From NCBI GenBank assembly GCA_023957475.1, contig JAMLHA010000001.1, forward strand, positions 62,001-126,000: DNA of 64,000 nt, given 5' to 3'. This document shows positions 9,646 through 18,129 of this stretch, piece after piece. The notes beneath the pieces were generated by a model, which was given only the letters and a program-made list of their open reading frames with translations, had not been told where the DNA came from and did not search any database. Both the position numbers and the translations under genes were made by a program. How positions within the stretch are numbered: the stretch's first letter is position 1; each line of letters starts with the position of its first letter. This DNA is from Crocinitomicaceae bacterium (GTDB lineage: Bacteria > Bacteroidota > Bacteroidia > Flavobacteriales_D > Crocinitomicaceae).

Positions 9646-10206
9646 TTATATTGTCATGATATCTTTTTCTTTCTCTACGATTTTTTCATCTACTTTCTTC
9701 ACAAAACCATCTGTAATGGATTGAATTTGGTTTTCAGCATCTTTTATGACATCCTCAGAAAGACTTTCTTTTAATTCTTTTAAGAAATCCAATGCATCTT
9801 TGCGGTTATTTCTGATTCCAACCTTAGCATTTTCACCTTCAGCTTTTGCTTTTTTTACTAAATCTCTACGTCTTTCTTCTGTAAGAGGTGGCACAGCAAT
9901 CAAAATTGTTTCGCCATTATTTTGTGGGTTTAAACCTAAGTTAGCAATCATAATTCCTTTTGCTATTTCAGTTAGCATAGACTTTTCCCAAGCTTGAACA
10001 GAAATTGTTCTCGCATCAAGTGTCGAAATGTTTGCTACTTGTTGCAAAGGAGTTGGTGTTCCATAATAATCCACCATTACACCATGCAACATAGAAGGTG
10101 TAGCCTTCCCAGCACGAACTTTCATTAATTCATTGTCTAAATGATTTAGAGTCTTATCGTTAGAAGACCTCAAATCGCTGTAAATATCATTTAATTCCTC
10201 CGTCAT
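9646..10206 (-). CDS. frr: Ribosome recycling factor
   Basis: Encodes a 186-residue ribosome recycling factor, which with EF-G splits post-termination ribosomes. The conserved parts are LDNELMKVRAGKATPSML, VDYYGTPTPLQQVANIS, the NLGLNPQNNGETILIAVPPLTEERRRDLVKKAK core and the C-terminal VKKVDEKIVEKEKDIM. I chose the ATG at 10206 (protein starting MTEELND). A longer frame opens with a TTG at 10227, but that TTG is part of the -7 promoter box TATATTTG (minus strand 10232-10225), so it cannot be the start of translation. The chosen start gives the standard family length. Confidence 0.96.
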   Translation of the reverse strand: MTEELNDIYSDLRSSNDKTLNHLDNELMKVRAGKATPSMLHGVMVDYYGTPTPLQQVANISTLDARTISVQAWEKSMLTEIAKGIMIANLGLNPQNNGETILIAVPPLTEERRRDLVKKAKAEGENAKVGIRNNRKDALDFLKELKESLSEDVIKDAENQIQSITDGFVKKVDEKIVEKEKDIMTI

Positions 10207-10224
10207 AAAAATTGAATTGCTTTG

Positions 10225-10232
10225 CAAATATA
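10225..10232 (-). promoter_or_regulatory. frr promoter -7 box (TATATTTG)
   Basis: A perfect TAnnTTTG box on the minus strand ends 18 nt before the frr ATG. It explains why the in-frame upstream TTG is not a start codon. Confidence 0.7.
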
Positions 10233-10320
10233 GTAAATCTACTTGATTTTATTGTAGGAAGCAATACTTATTAAAATTTTGGTAGAAATTCAATTAGTTT
10301 ATAAATTTAGCAAAATTCCT

Positions 10321-11163
10321 CTACCACCACATTGTTGCGAATCGTATAGTTTTAGGGTATAATTCTTTTGCGTGTTGAAATTTATCTAGTAACACATAAT
10401 TATACTCATTGAAATATGCAAATTCATTTCCTCCATCTCCTAATAAGGCAACATTTGATAATTCATCAATAAGATCAAGTATGTAATCATCATTAACTAC
10501 ATCTCTCTCTCTTTTGTAAAATTCATAATAAGTCAGTCTAAAAGCAGTAGCATATAGTAACGCTTTTTCATAATTGTCAATTTCATAATTCTTCACTGCC
10601 TTATCAAAAAGCAGCTCTTTGGGTTTATTAAATTGGTTTATAAAAGTTTTTATGAATTTAATACTGTCGTTTGGAAAGTGTTCTATAAGTTGATCAAAAT
10701 CATAAAAAGCCTTTACTACCTCATTATTCTCGTAAACTGTTATAGAGCTATGATATTTAACATTAATAAATCGATAAAAATTAACTGTAAATCGTGTTAT
10801 TAATTCGGGAAGTATATCTATTTCTTCCTGTGAATTTGCTTTTTGAGTATATTTTATTAATTCATCTTGACAAATTTTGTGTGTCCATAGTGATTGATTA
10901 AACTCGTACTTTTTCTCTTTATGATTATATATTATAAAACAATTTAAAGTTAAAGTATCTCCCAATTGAATTATTGTACCAAAACTCCAAGAAACAATAG
11001 AGTCAGGGACATATCCATCTTTAATCATATATTCAAGTGTATCATTATGGCTTATTTCAACCATACAAAATAAGTTATCTGAAAAATATATCTTTCGTTC
11101 GTTTTGCCCCCATATATTGAGAGTTACAAATATAAAATATGAAATTATTAATATTTTTTTCAT
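10321..11163 (-). CDS. Exported protein of unknown function
   Basis: A 280-residue protein with an N-terminal signal peptide (MKKILIISYFIFVTLNIWG, cleavage probably after WGQ). The mature part mixes beta-like segments (YFSDNLFCMVEISHNDTLEYMI) with a helical, Tyr/Phe-rich C-terminal half (YEIDNYEKALLYATAFRLTYYEFYKRE) that could be a TPR-like helical hairpin. I do not recognise the family. It is followed upstream in transcription order by another unrecognised gene on the same strand, with a 72-nt gap. Confidence 0.6.
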   Translation of the reverse strand: MKKILIISYFIFVTLNIWGQNERKIYFSDNLFCMVEISHNDTLEYMIKDGYVPDSIVSWSFGTIIQLGDTLTLNCFIIYNHKEKKYEFNQSLWTHKICQDELIKYTQKANSQEEIDILPELITRFTVNFYRFINVKYHSSITVYENNEVVKAFYDFDQLIEHFPNDSIKFIKTFINQFNKPKELLFDKAVKNYEIDNYEKALLYATAFRLTYYEFYKRERDVVNDDYILDLIDELSNVALLGDGGNEFAYFNEYNYVLLDKFQHAKELYPKTIRFATMWW

Positions 11164-11235
11164 TTTTCTTTTAATAATTTGTTTTTCAAAAAGGATAGAT
11201 TTACTGAGGTAAAGGTTTGAATGAAAACAACTTTT

Positions 11236-11760
11236 TTAAAGTTTCAAGTCAAAATTAAACTCTTTTGAGTTAATCTTCAAAATTTCAATAAGTTTATTTT
11301 CTTGTGTTTTGTTTATTAAAAAAAAATTTGATTTCGTTCTACTCAGATTTTTATTTACTATAATTATCTCGTTATTATGTCCATGTTCGTATGGAAAAAA
11401 TTCACTTGAAAATATCCACCAATTTCTTTTTAATTCCATTTCATAGCCATTAATTTTTAAATGAATACTTTTAATGTTGTTGTAAGGTATTTCTAAATTG
11501 ACATCTGCTCTTTTGATCAAAATTCCATTTGTATCTATGATTAGTTCACCTTTATTTTCAATAGGTAAAATAATTTTTAGAATAAAGAGTAATGCCAAAC
11601 CAGTTATTAATGGTATTCCAACATAATATTGACTGTTTTCTGTATCGTCGTCTAAAAAGAATGATAGTAGAACTCCTATTAGGAATAGAGTAATGCCAAC
11701 TACTATAAATAGTATTGTTCGTCTTTTTAGTTGTTTTATTTTTAAAGAAATACGATTCAT
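11236..11760 (-). CDS. Small membrane protein with PH-like C-terminal domain, unknown function
   Basis: A 174-residue protein. Two hydrophobic helices (about residues 16-35 and 46-64) are separated by an acidic loop (DDDTENSQYY). The following domain (GELIIDTNGILIKRADVNLEIPYNNIKSIHL, then the basic stretch MELKRNWWIF) looks like the bacterial PH-type domains found after two membrane helices in small envelope proteins, but this is only an impression. A basic N-terminus (KIKQLKRRT) suggests that both ends face the cytoplasm. The function is unknown. Confidence 0.55.
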   Translation of the reverse strand: MNRISLKIKQLKRRTILFIVVGITLFLIGVLLSFFLDDDTENSQYYVGIPLITGLALLFILKIILPIENKGELIIDTNGILIKRADVNLEIPYNNIKSIHLKINGYEMELKRNWWIFSSEFFPYEHGHNNEIIIVNKNLSRTKSNFFLINKTQENKLIEILKINSKEFNFDLKL

Positions 11761-11989
11761 TATTGTATTAGTAAATGAAAAGACTTACTTATTTAGTTTC
11801 TAAAATTAGTTTTTTTTCTTAACCCACCTACAGCTGTAGTTTATTTTATCGTTTTCTACTTATAAAGTGGCAACTCTTTTATATTTTTATCGTATAAATA
11901 ATAAATGATGGATGTATTTTATTGAGATTTCTTAAATTTTAGTATATTTATAGTCAGAACTGTTAGGTCTTTAATCAAAAATAAATAGG

Positions 11990-12616
11990 ATGAAGCGTTT
12001 AAAAATAACGCTTAACCTCATTCTACTTACTTTCTTTTTTAGTGTAAATTTTTCATTTGTGTTTTCACAAGTGCAACCACCGATCAGTATGCCTCCGTGT
12101 GCACAAAATGATCCTCCGGGAAATACTGTTTGTACAGCTACACCTATTTGTAACTTAAATGGTTATTGTGGAACAACTTCTTCTTCATATTCTGTTAATT
12201 ATTGGCCAGAGTTGTTGTAAGCATTTAAAAACTGTACAAATGTAGGCTACGATACAGGAAGTATTGAAAACAATTCTTTTTTATCGTTTACAGCTGAATC
12301 AACGAGTATTTCTTTTGATACTTATGTTTTGTTTTTTGTACCAAACACGTTTACGCCAGATGGAAATGAATTTAATAATTCGTTTCAACCTGTGATAACT
12401 ACTGGAATAGATGTTCAGAATTATAGTTTAAAGATTTACAACCGATGGGGAGAACTCATATTCGAATCAAGAGACGTTAACGTAGGTTGGGACGGTACGT
12501 ATTATAAAACTGGAGAAATGTCGCCTGATGGCACTTATACTTGGAAAATTGATTTAAAACGCATGTGCGATGACGAACACATGATTTATCATGGTCATGT
12601 GAATATGATTCGATAA
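11990..12616 (+). pseudogene. Decayed T9SS type-B (gliding-associated C-terminal domain) surface protein
   Basis: One reading frame runs from a signal peptide (MKRLKITLNLILLTFFF..., exported part beginning QVQPPISMPPCAQNDPPG) through an in-frame TAA at 12218-12220. It continues without a frameshift to a gliding-motility-type C-terminal sorting domain (FVPNTFTPDGNEFNN ... YNRWGELIFES ... GWDGTYYKTG ... PDGTYTWKID) ending at 12616. The segment after the stop (TGSIENNSFLSFTAES) is the usual start of the first ectodomain in such proteins. Normally several hundred residues (PKD or CUB-like domains) separate this from the sorting domain; here SISFDTYVL runs straight into FFVPNTF. I infer a nonsense mutation plus a large in-frame internal deletion. 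Confidence 0.78.
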
Positions 12617-12675
12617 AAATTTATTTAAAATAAAAATCTTAATTTTGGACAAAATTATCTGATTAATTAAAAAAT

Positions 12676-13185
12676 ATGAAAATTCTTTGCGTTTTAGGCT
12701 CTCCAAGTACAACAGGAAATAATAAAAAACTATTAGTAGCTATACAAAAACATCTTTCTTCAACGTATGACGTAACATTGTATGATCAACTGCATGAATT
12801 TACGTTGTTCACACCTGAAAGATTGGAAAATGGCACACCTGACACTATTTTACAATTCCGCAAAATGGTGGTAGAAGCCGATGCCGTGATTATTTCTGCA
12901 CCAGAATATTCACACAACATACCTGCAACTTTAAAAAATATGTTTGAATGGTGCACTGCCTCAGGTGAATTTGACAACAAACGTACCTATGCTTTGGTTT
13001 TTATGCCACAAGAACCTAGAGGTAAATTAGCAATGGAATCACTTGTAAATACACTCAAAGGTGTTAAAGCAAGAATCGTTACTGAATTGCCATTGTTTCT
13101 TACAGATGTAAGAATGCAAGCCGATGAATTGGAACTGTTAGATAAAACAAAAGAATTGATAAGTGGAATGATGGAAGTGGGGTAG
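12676..13185 (+). CDS. NADPH-dependent FMN reductase family protein (flavodoxin-like)
   Basis: A 169-residue flavodoxin-fold oxidoreductase. The N-terminal beta strand and phosphate loop MKILCVLGSPSTTGNNKK bind FMN phosphate. ADAVIISAPEYSHNIPATLKNMFEWC is the family signature with the PEYxxxxP motif. It should reduce FMN or quinone/azo-type substrates with NADPH in the cytoplasm; the true substrate cannot be told. A TAATTTTG box lies about 30 nt upstream. It converges on the tRNA-Gln gene with a shared terminator hairpin between. Confidence 0.85.
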   Translation: MKILCVLGSPSTTGNNKKLLVAIQKHLSSTYDVTLYDQLHEFTLFTPERLENGTPDTILQFRKMVVEADAVIISAPEYSHNIPATLKNMFEWCTASGEFDNKRTYALVFMPQEPRGKLAMESLVNTLKGVKARIVTELPLFLTDVRMQADELELLDKTKELISGMMEVG

Positions 13186-13210
13186 AGTTTATCCAATTTT
13201 AAATAAAAAA

Positions 13211-13230
13211 GCGAAGATTTTTATCTTCGC
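13211..13230. terminator. Bidirectional terminator between FMN reductase and tRNA-Gln
   Basis: GCGAAGAT, a TTTT loop and ATCTTCGC form a perfect 8-bp stem flanked by an A-run on the left and a T-run on the right, so it can serve both converging transcripts. Confidence 0.85.
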
Positions 13231-13241
13231 TTTTCTTCTGT

Positions 13242-13313
13242 TGTCCCACTAGGGCTCGAACCTAGACTCTTCTGAACCAAAATCAGACGTGTTGCCAGTT
13301 ACACCATGGGACA
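13242..13313 (-). tRNA. tRNA-Gln (anticodon TTG)
   Basis: On the minus strand 72 nt fold as a complete cloverleaf. The acceptor arms TGTCCCA and TGGGACA pair over 7 bp, the anticodon stem TCTGA/TCAGA encloses the loop TTTTGGT with anticodon TTG, and the T arm has GGTTCGAGCC. The discriminator and CCA end are not encoded beyond the stem. This is the standard Bacteroidota tRNA-Gln. Its own promoter lies at 13364-13394. Confidence 0.96.
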
Positions 13314-13363
13314 GTTTCACAACGTTCCCTAAAAACAACAGTTTCTTTTGCTAGTTGCGGGTG

Positions 13364-13394
13364 CAAAACTAATAATAAAATTTTATAATACAAG
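13364..13394 (-). promoter_or_regulatory. tRNA-Gln promoter (CTTG-N19-TAGTTTTG)
   Basis: On the minus strand CTTG (13394-13391) is separated by exactly 19 nt from TAGTTTTG (13371-13364), a near-consensus Bacteroidota promoter. The predicted start of transcription gives a leader of roughly 45 nt before the tRNA. Confidence 0.7.
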
Positions 13395-13423
13395 AGACTT
13401 GTCTAAAATTTTACCTGAAAAAA

Positions 13424-13678
13424 TTATAATTTGTTCACTTGGTCGTAAAGCTCATCCGTTTTGCTCTCAAAATCAGCTACAATGGCAGAGAAATCCTTTT
13501 TAGATTTTGCTTGATTTATTCTACTCAATAAATTGTCTTGCAAATCTGCTGCTGCATTAATGATTTTTTCACTAGCATCTGTCTTTTTTACATTGTACAG
13601 CTGTGCTGAGTAACTAGCTTCAACGATATCAATAATTACATAATTGATCGCTTTTTTAAGTTGTCTTCTATTTGCCAT
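13424..13678 (-). CDS. Small conserved helical protein, unknown function
   Basis: An 84-residue, mostly helical, charged protein (MANRRQLKKAINYVIIDIVEASY ... KTDELYDQVNKL). I believe similar short proteins occur beside housekeeping genes in other Bacteroidota, but I cannot name a domain. It has no signal peptide and is followed upstream by pnp on the same strand with a terminator between them. The reading frame is well isolated and the start ATG at 13678 is the only candidate. Confidence 0.65.
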   Translation of the reverse strand: MANRRQLKKAINYVIIDIVEASYSAQLYNVKKTDASEKIINAAADLQDNLLSRINQAKSKKDFSAIVADFESKTDELYDQVNKL

Positions 13679-13692
13679 AATAAATAATTAAA

Positions 13693-13716
13693 AAGTCCGC
13701 TCAACAGAACGGACTT
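13693..13716 (-). terminator. Rho-independent terminator of pnp
   Basis: On the minus strand AAGTCCG, a 10-nt loop and CGGACTT are followed by TTTTAATT. It lies 30 nt after the pnp stop. Confidence 0.82.
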
Positions 13717-13745
13717 CAAAGTTACGAAATTATTTTAATCTACGA

Positions 13746-15875
13746 TTAATTTACACTTTCTGGTTTTGGTAATAAAACTTTGCGAGATAATTTCCATTTC
13801 TTCGTTTTTGGATCTTTTCCAACAACTTTGAACTTCAATACGTCGCCTTCTTTTACTACGTCTTCCATTTTGTTTACTTTTTCCCAAGAGAATTCAGAAA
13901 TGTGAATCAATCCGTCAGTACCAGGAATGATCTCTACGAAGCAACCAAATTCTTTGATTCCTTTAACCTTTCCTTCGTACTCAGCGCCTTCTTCAACTTG
14001 AGGAGGGAATGCGATTAATTTAATAGCTCTAACAGCTGCTTGCATGTCATCACCATTATTGGATAAGATTTGTACTTTTCCTTCTCCATTTTCCAATTCT
14101 TCAATAGAAATTGTTGTATTGGTGTCTTTTTGGATTTTTTGGATGATTTTTCCTCCAGGTCCGATAATTGCACCAATTACTTCGTTTGGAACGTTGAACG
14201 CTTCAATACGTGGTGTATGAGGTTTTAATTCAGGATTCGGAACAGCAATCGTATCTGTAATCTTTCCTAAAATATGCTCACGACCAGCTCTCGCTTGGTT
14301 CAAAGCTTTAATCAAAATTTCATAAGGTAAACCATCTACCTTGATATCCATTTGACAAGCTGTAATACCTTTTGCAGTACCACAAACTTTAAAGTCCATA
14401 TCTCCTAAGTGGTCTTCATCACCTAAGATGTCAGATAATACAGCAAATTTACCACCATCAGCAACTAATCCCATAGCAATACCAGATACAGGAGCTTTGA
14501 TTGGAACACCTCCGTCCATCAATGCCAATGTCCCAGCACAAACTGTTGCCATTGAAGAAGAACCGTTAGATTCCAAGATTTCAGATACTAAACGAATAGT
14601 ATAAGGGAAATCAGCAGGAATTACACGTTTCAACGCTCTTAATGCCAAGTTACCGTGACCAATTTCTCTACGAGAAGTCCCACGAATTGGACGTGCTTCA
14701 CCAGTAGAGAATGGAGGGAAGTTGTAGTGCAACATAAATGGCTCAGTTCCTTCAAAAGTAACATCATCAATCATTTGCTCATCTTGTTTACCTCCTAGTG
14801 TTAGTGTTGTCAACGATTGAGTTTCGCCGCGTGTAAAGATAGCAGAACCGTGAACGATTGGTAAATAATCTACTTCCGCCCAGATAGGTCTGATTTCTTC
14901 AAATTTACGTCCGTCCAAACGTTTTCCTTCGTCCAACATAACTGTTCTAACAGCTTTCTTCATTGTTTCTTTGAAGTAAGCTCCTAAGAATGGTTTGTAT
15001 TTTTCTTGATCTTCTTCCGAATATTGAGCGAAGAATTCGTCTTTTACAGCACCGAACAATTCAGCTCTTTTTTCTTTAGAAGCCAATCCTTGACGAGCGA
15101 TATCGCAACATTTTTCGAATGCGAAGTCGTATAATTTTTGACGAAATTCTTCATCATGTACTTCGTGACAATATTCTCTTTTAGGATTTGCGCTTGGAAT
15201 TTCAGCAGCCAAATCTAATTGGAATTGACAATGTTTTTTAATTTCTTCGTGAGCCAATTTTATTGCTTCAACCATTTCGTCTTCAGAAATTTCATGCATT
15301 TCACCTTCCACCATGTTGATGTCTTTAGCAGTTCCGGCGATAATCATGTCAATATCTGATTTAGCCAGTTCTGCCAACGTTGGGTTGATGATGAATTGAC
15401 CATCTACACGACCAACACGTACTTCTGACATTGGTCCATGGAAAGGAATATTAGAAACAGCAATTGCAGCAGACGATGCAAAACCAACCAACGCATCTGG
15501 AGAGTTGATACCATCATAAGCAATTAATTGAAGCATTAATTGAACTTCTGCGTGGTAATCATCCGGAAATAATGGACGCAATGCACGGTCAACGATACGC
15601 ATTACTAAAATTTCTCTTTCAGAAGGTCGAGCTTCACGGCGGAAGAAACCACCTGGAATTCTACCAGCAGCAGCAAATTTTTCTTTGTAATCTACTGTTA
15701 ATGGAAGAAAATCTACACCTTCCTTTGCTTCTTTAGCAGCTACTACAGTTGCTAAAATCATTGTGTCGCCCATTCGTAACACTACTGCACCGTCAGCCTG
15801 CTTAGCTAGCTTCCCAGTCTCAATGGAAATTTCTTTCCCGCCAGTAATGATGGACTTTTTGATACCTATATTCAT
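13746..15875 (-). CDS. pnp: Polyribonucleotide nucleotidyltransferase (PNPase)
   Basis: A 709-residue phosphorolytic 3'-5' exoribonuclease. Two RNase PH-like domains are separated by a helical segment: [46 protein letters not shown] belongs to the first and [30 protein letters not shown] to the catalytic second. A KH domain with the GPGG loop ([12 protein letters not shown]) follows near residue 575, and a C-terminal S1 domain ([27 protein letters not shown]) near 620-690. Length is standard. It lies downstream of rpsO on the same strand, the classic rpsO-pnp order, although a terminator-like hairpin at 16033-16063 separates them. Confidence 0.97.
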   Translation of the reverse strand: MNIGIKKSIITGGKEISIETGKLAKQADGAVVLRMGDTMILATVVAAKEAKEGVDFLPLTVDYKEKFAAAGRIPGGFFRREARPSEREILVMRIVDRALRPLFPDDYHAEVQLMLQLIAYDGINSPDALVGFASSAAIAVSNIPFHGPMSEVRVGRVDGQFIINPTLAELAKSDIDMIIAGTAKDINMVEGEMHEISEDEMVEAIKLAHEEIKKHCQFQLDLAAEIPSANPKREYCHEVHDEEFRQKLYDFAFEKCCDIARQGLASKEKRAELFGAVKDEFFAQYSEEDQEKYKPFLGAYFKETMKKAVRTVMLDEGKRLDGRKFEEIRPIWAEVDYLPIVHGSAIFTRGETQSLTTLTLGGKQDEQMIDDVTFEGTEPFMLHYNFPPFSTGEARPIRGTSRREIGHGNLALRALKRVIPADFPYTIRLVSEILESNGSSSMATVCAGTLALMDGGVPIKAPVSGIAMGLVADGGKFAVLSDILGDEDHLGDMDFKVCGTAKGITACQMDIKVDGLPYEILIKALNQARAGREHILGKITDTIAVPNPELKPHTPRIEAFNVPNEVIGAIIGPGGKIIQKIQKDTNTTISIEELENGEGKVQILSNNGDDMQAAVRAIKLIAFPPQVEEGAEYEGKVKGIKEFGCFVEIIPGTDGLIHISEFSWEKVNKMEDVVKEGDVLKFKVVGKDPKTKKWKLSRKVLLPKPESVN

Positions 15876-15904
15876 ATTTATTTAATTTACATTTTTTTGT
15901 TTTA

Positions 15905-16024
15905 TTGACGTTGTGACGTTATGACTTGTTAACGTTATGACTTGTTGATTGTATCGAAAAATAATTTTCTCTTCAATCAGTCAATCCATCACCCTGTCAA
16001 TCAATCAGTCATCTAGTCAATCAT
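15905..16024. repeat. Degenerate tandem words (ACGTTATGACTTGTT; AATCAGTCATCTAGTC)
   Basis: Two kinds of short near-repeat occupy the rpsO-pnp gap: GACGTTGTGACGTTATGACTTGTTAACG-like words at 15907-15945 and TCAATCAGTCAATC-type words at 15977-16024. They match the ATCAAGTCATC family seen at 5009, 9560 and 31922. No coding potential. Confidence 0.55.
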
Positions 16025-16032
16025 AATCAAAA

Positions 16033-16063
16033 AGGGGACGCTCGACCAAAATCGATGTCCCCT
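16033..16063 (-). terminator. Rho-independent terminator of rpsO
   Basis: On the minus strand AGGGGAC and GTCCCCT pair, with ATCGA/TCGAG extending the stem inside, followed by a T-run. It lies 28 nt after the rpsO stop and probably limits readthrough into pnp. Confidence 0.82.
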
Positions 16064-16090
16064 CTCTAATAAAATTTCTAACGTTGAGAA

Positions 16091-16360
16091 TTAACGACGT
16101 AATCCTAATTCTTTAACGATAGCACGATATCTTTCGATGTCTTTTCTTTTTAAATAATCTAAAAAGCTTCTTCTTTTACCAACCAACAACTGTAAAGAAC
16201 GTTGAGTGTTGAAGTCCTTTTTATTTTTCTTTAAATGTTCTGTCAAATGCGAAATTCTGTATGTGAACAATGCAATTTGACCTTCTGTAGATCCTGTGTT
16301 AGCCTCAGAACCACCGTGTTTTTTGAAGATTTCTTTCTTCGTTTCAGTACTTAAATACAT
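16091..16360 (-). CDS. rpsO: Small ribosomal subunit protein uS15
   Basis: Encodes the 89-residue S15, a primary 16S rRNA-binding protein of the platform. The family core is plain: KHGGSEANTGSTEGQIALFTYRISHLTEHLKKNKKDFNTQRSLQLLVGKRRSFLDYLKRKDIERY. Length is standard. The promoter box TATCTTTG lies on the minus strand at 16415-16408, giving a leader of about 45 nt that contains a short hairpin (see separate entry). pnp follows downstream. Confidence 0.98.
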   Translation of the reverse strand: MYLSTETKKEIFKKHGGSEANTGSTEGQIALFTYRISHLTEHLKKNKKDFNTQRSLQLLVGKRRSFLDYLKRKDIERYRAIVKELGLRR

Positions 16361-16389
16361 GCTAATATTAGTTTAATGATTATTATGTA

Positions 16390-16415
16390 ACTCACTTTTG
16401 AGTGGCACAAAGATA
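16390..16415 (-). promoter_or_regulatory. rpsO promoter and leader hairpin
   Basis: The minus strand carries the -7 box TATCTTTG (16415-16408), followed within the predicted leader by ACTCA-AAAG-TGAGT (16403-16390), a 5-bp hairpin with a 4-nt loop. As I recall, structured S15 leader candidates have been described in Flavobacteria; whether this hairpin belongs to that class needs a covariance-model search. The promoter call is firmer than the leader call. Confidence 0.55.
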
Positions 16416-16524
16416 TAGTAAAGAATTGATAATTTGCAAAAAAATGCAAAATAATTAATGATTCTTCTATAAAATGCAATTCAATATCAATATTTTGTAG
16501 CTACATTTGCACAAAATTTTTAAA

Positions 16525-17121
16525 ATGAGCGAAGAAATAAATGCTTTAAGTTACTGTGTAGGAATGAGTATTGCTGGTAGCTTACTTCAACAAAATTTAG
16601 GAACAATCTCTGTAGAGGCTTTTTCTGAAGCACTTGAAGATGTGTTGCAAGGTAAAGATACAAAATATACTCCTGAACAAGCCAATGCAATTATTCAGCA
16701 GTACATGGAGCAGACTGCTCAAAAACAATTTGTTGAAAACAAAGTGGCAGGCGAAAAATTTTTATCAGAGAACTTTAAAAAATCAGGCGTGCAAACAACG
16801 CTTTCTGGTTTGCAATACGAGGTGATTAAAGAAGGAAAGGGTGACCATCCAACTCCTGCTTCAACAGTAACTGTTCACTATGAAGGAACATTGATTGATG
16901 GTACAATTTTTGATAGTACTGTAAAAAGAGGTACGCCTGCTACATTTGGTGTAAATCAAGTGATCCCTGGTTGGGCCGAAGCGTTGCAACTAATGAAAAA
17001 AGGATCTAAATATAGATTGTATATTCCGCAAGAGTTAGCTTACGGATCTCATGCGCCTGGAGGTGCTATTCAGCCATTTATGGCATTAATTTTTGATGTT
17101 GAATTAATAGATTTTAAATAA
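16525..17121 (+). CDS. FKBP-type peptidyl-prolyl isomerase with MIP/FkpA-like N-terminal dimerisation domain
   Basis: A 198-residue cytoplasmic isomerase. The N-terminal half (ALSYCVGMSIAGSLLQQN ... QYMEQTAQKQFVENKVAGEKFL) is the helical FKBP_N domain. The C-terminal half (STVTVHYEGTLIDGTIFDSTVKRGTPATFGVNQVIPGWAEALQLMKKGSKYRLYIPQELAYG) is a complete FKBP domain with the hydrophobic active-site residues. I start at ATG 16525; an in-frame TTG at 16507 lies within the -7 box TACATTTG (16502-16509) and so precedes transcription. Its stop overlaps the start of the next FKBP gene (TAATG), so they are translationally coupled. Confidence 0.92.
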   Translation: MSEEINALSYCVGMSIAGSLLQQNLGTISVEAFSEALEDVLQGKDTKYTPEQANAIIQQYMEQTAQKQFVENKVAGEKFLSENFKKSGVQTTLSGLQYEVIKEGKGDHPTPASTVTVHYEGTLIDGTIFDSTVKRGTPATFGVNQVIPGWAEALQLMKKGSKYRLYIPQELAYGSHAPGGAIQPFMALIFDVELIDFK

Positions 17122-17999
17122 TGAAAAATAGTTTGATTTATATATTACCACTTGTAATCTTAATGGCTTGTGGTGGTAAAAGTAAGGAAGAAGTTGTTTC
17201 TTTTGAGTCAGAAAAACAAAAATTGTCGTATGCTTTAGGAGCTGATTTTGCTATGCCAATCGTCAATGCTGGTGAACAAGCGTCAAGTATTTTAGACTTT
17301 GAAGCGGTAGCTAAAGGTTTTGAGTTGGCGTTGAACGATGCAGATTATGCCAGTTGCGAAGAAGTTGTGATTGATGCTTTTGGTACAACTTTCTCAACAC
17401 CTGATTCAACTAAAAAAATACCTGGATCTGAATGTTTTGGAAAAATGAACGGTTCAAGAATGTACCAAATGCTTAAAGAATTAAATCGAATTGATAAATT
17501 TGATATGAAATACTTGGCGTATGGATACCATGATGCTTTGATGAAAAGAGATACCATCTTGGATAAAGGTGAACGTGCATCTTTGTTAACAGCTTTTCAA
17601 ACGGAAATTCAGACAGAGCAAGCAAACAAAACTAAAGAATTGGAAAAACCTTTCTTTGAAAAAGCAAAAGCATTGTCAAATTCAAAAGTAATTGACGGTG
17701 GAATTGTTATCGAAACTATTCAGGAAGGAAAGGGAGCTTCTCCAAACATGACAGATGAGGTAACAGCTCATTATATTTTAACGAATGCAGTTGGTGATAC
17801 GTTGGAAAGTTCTTTTGATAGAGGACAACCATTATCAATCAGTTTGCAGTCAGTTATTCCAGGTTGGACAATGTCATTCCCACAATTGAAAAAGGGTGGT
17901 AAATACCGTTTATATATTCCTGCTGATTTGGCTTATGGAGCTAGTAAAGGAGCTTTGTGTTTTTATGTGGAATTGGTTGATTTTAAATCGGTGAAATAA
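17121..17999 (+). CDS. FKBP-type peptidyl-prolyl isomerase, predicted lipoprotein
   Basis: A 292-residue protein with a lipoprotein signal (lipobox L-M-A-C, lipidated Cys17, then GGKSKEE). It carries two helical FKBP_N-like stretches (QKLSYALGADFAMPIVNAG and GSRMYQMLKELNRIDKFDMKYLAYGYHDAL) and a C-terminal FKBP domain (DEVTAHYILTNAVGDTLESSFDRGQPLSISLQSVIPGWTMSFPQLKKGGKYRLYIPADLAYG). It should fold proteins at the outer membrane or in the periplasm. Its ATG shares one base with the stop of the cytoplasmic FKBP gene, an unusual pairing of cytoplasmic and envelope isomerases in one operon. Confidence 0.88.
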   Translation: MKNSLIYILPLVILMACGGKSKEEVVSFESEKQKLSYALGADFAMPIVNAGEQASSILDFEAVAKGFELALNDADYASCEEVVIDAFGTTFSTPDSTKKIPGSECFGKMNGSRMYQMLKELNRIDKFDMKYLAYGYHDALMKRDTILDKGERASLLTAFQTEIQTEQANKTKELEKPFFEKAKALSNSKVIDGGIVIETIQEGKGASPNMTDEVTAHYILTNAVGDTLESSFDRGQPLSISLQSVIPGWTMSFPQLKKGGKYRLYIPADLAYGASKGALCFYVELVDFKSVK

Positions 18000-18020
18000 T
18001 TTTGTAATAAATTGCAATGA

Positions 18021-18050
18021 AGAGGGCGTTTGTTGAATCAAACGCCCTCT
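18021..18050 (+). terminator. Rho-independent terminator of the FKBP pair
   Basis: An 11-bp perfect stem (AGAGGGCGTTT / AAACGCCCTCT) with an 8-nt loop is followed by TCTTTTT. Confidence 0.92.
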
Positions 18051-18129
18051 TCTTTTTAAATAAAAAGGATAATCGTGTTGACGTAATGAAATTTTTATTA
18101 TTTTTGAGTAAATCAATAAAATACTATTT

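Noticed and set aside
13242-13313. tRNA-Gln as integration site of a genomic island
   Set aside because: No integrase lies nearby, no direct repeat of the tRNA 3' end was seen, and flanking genes are housekeeping.
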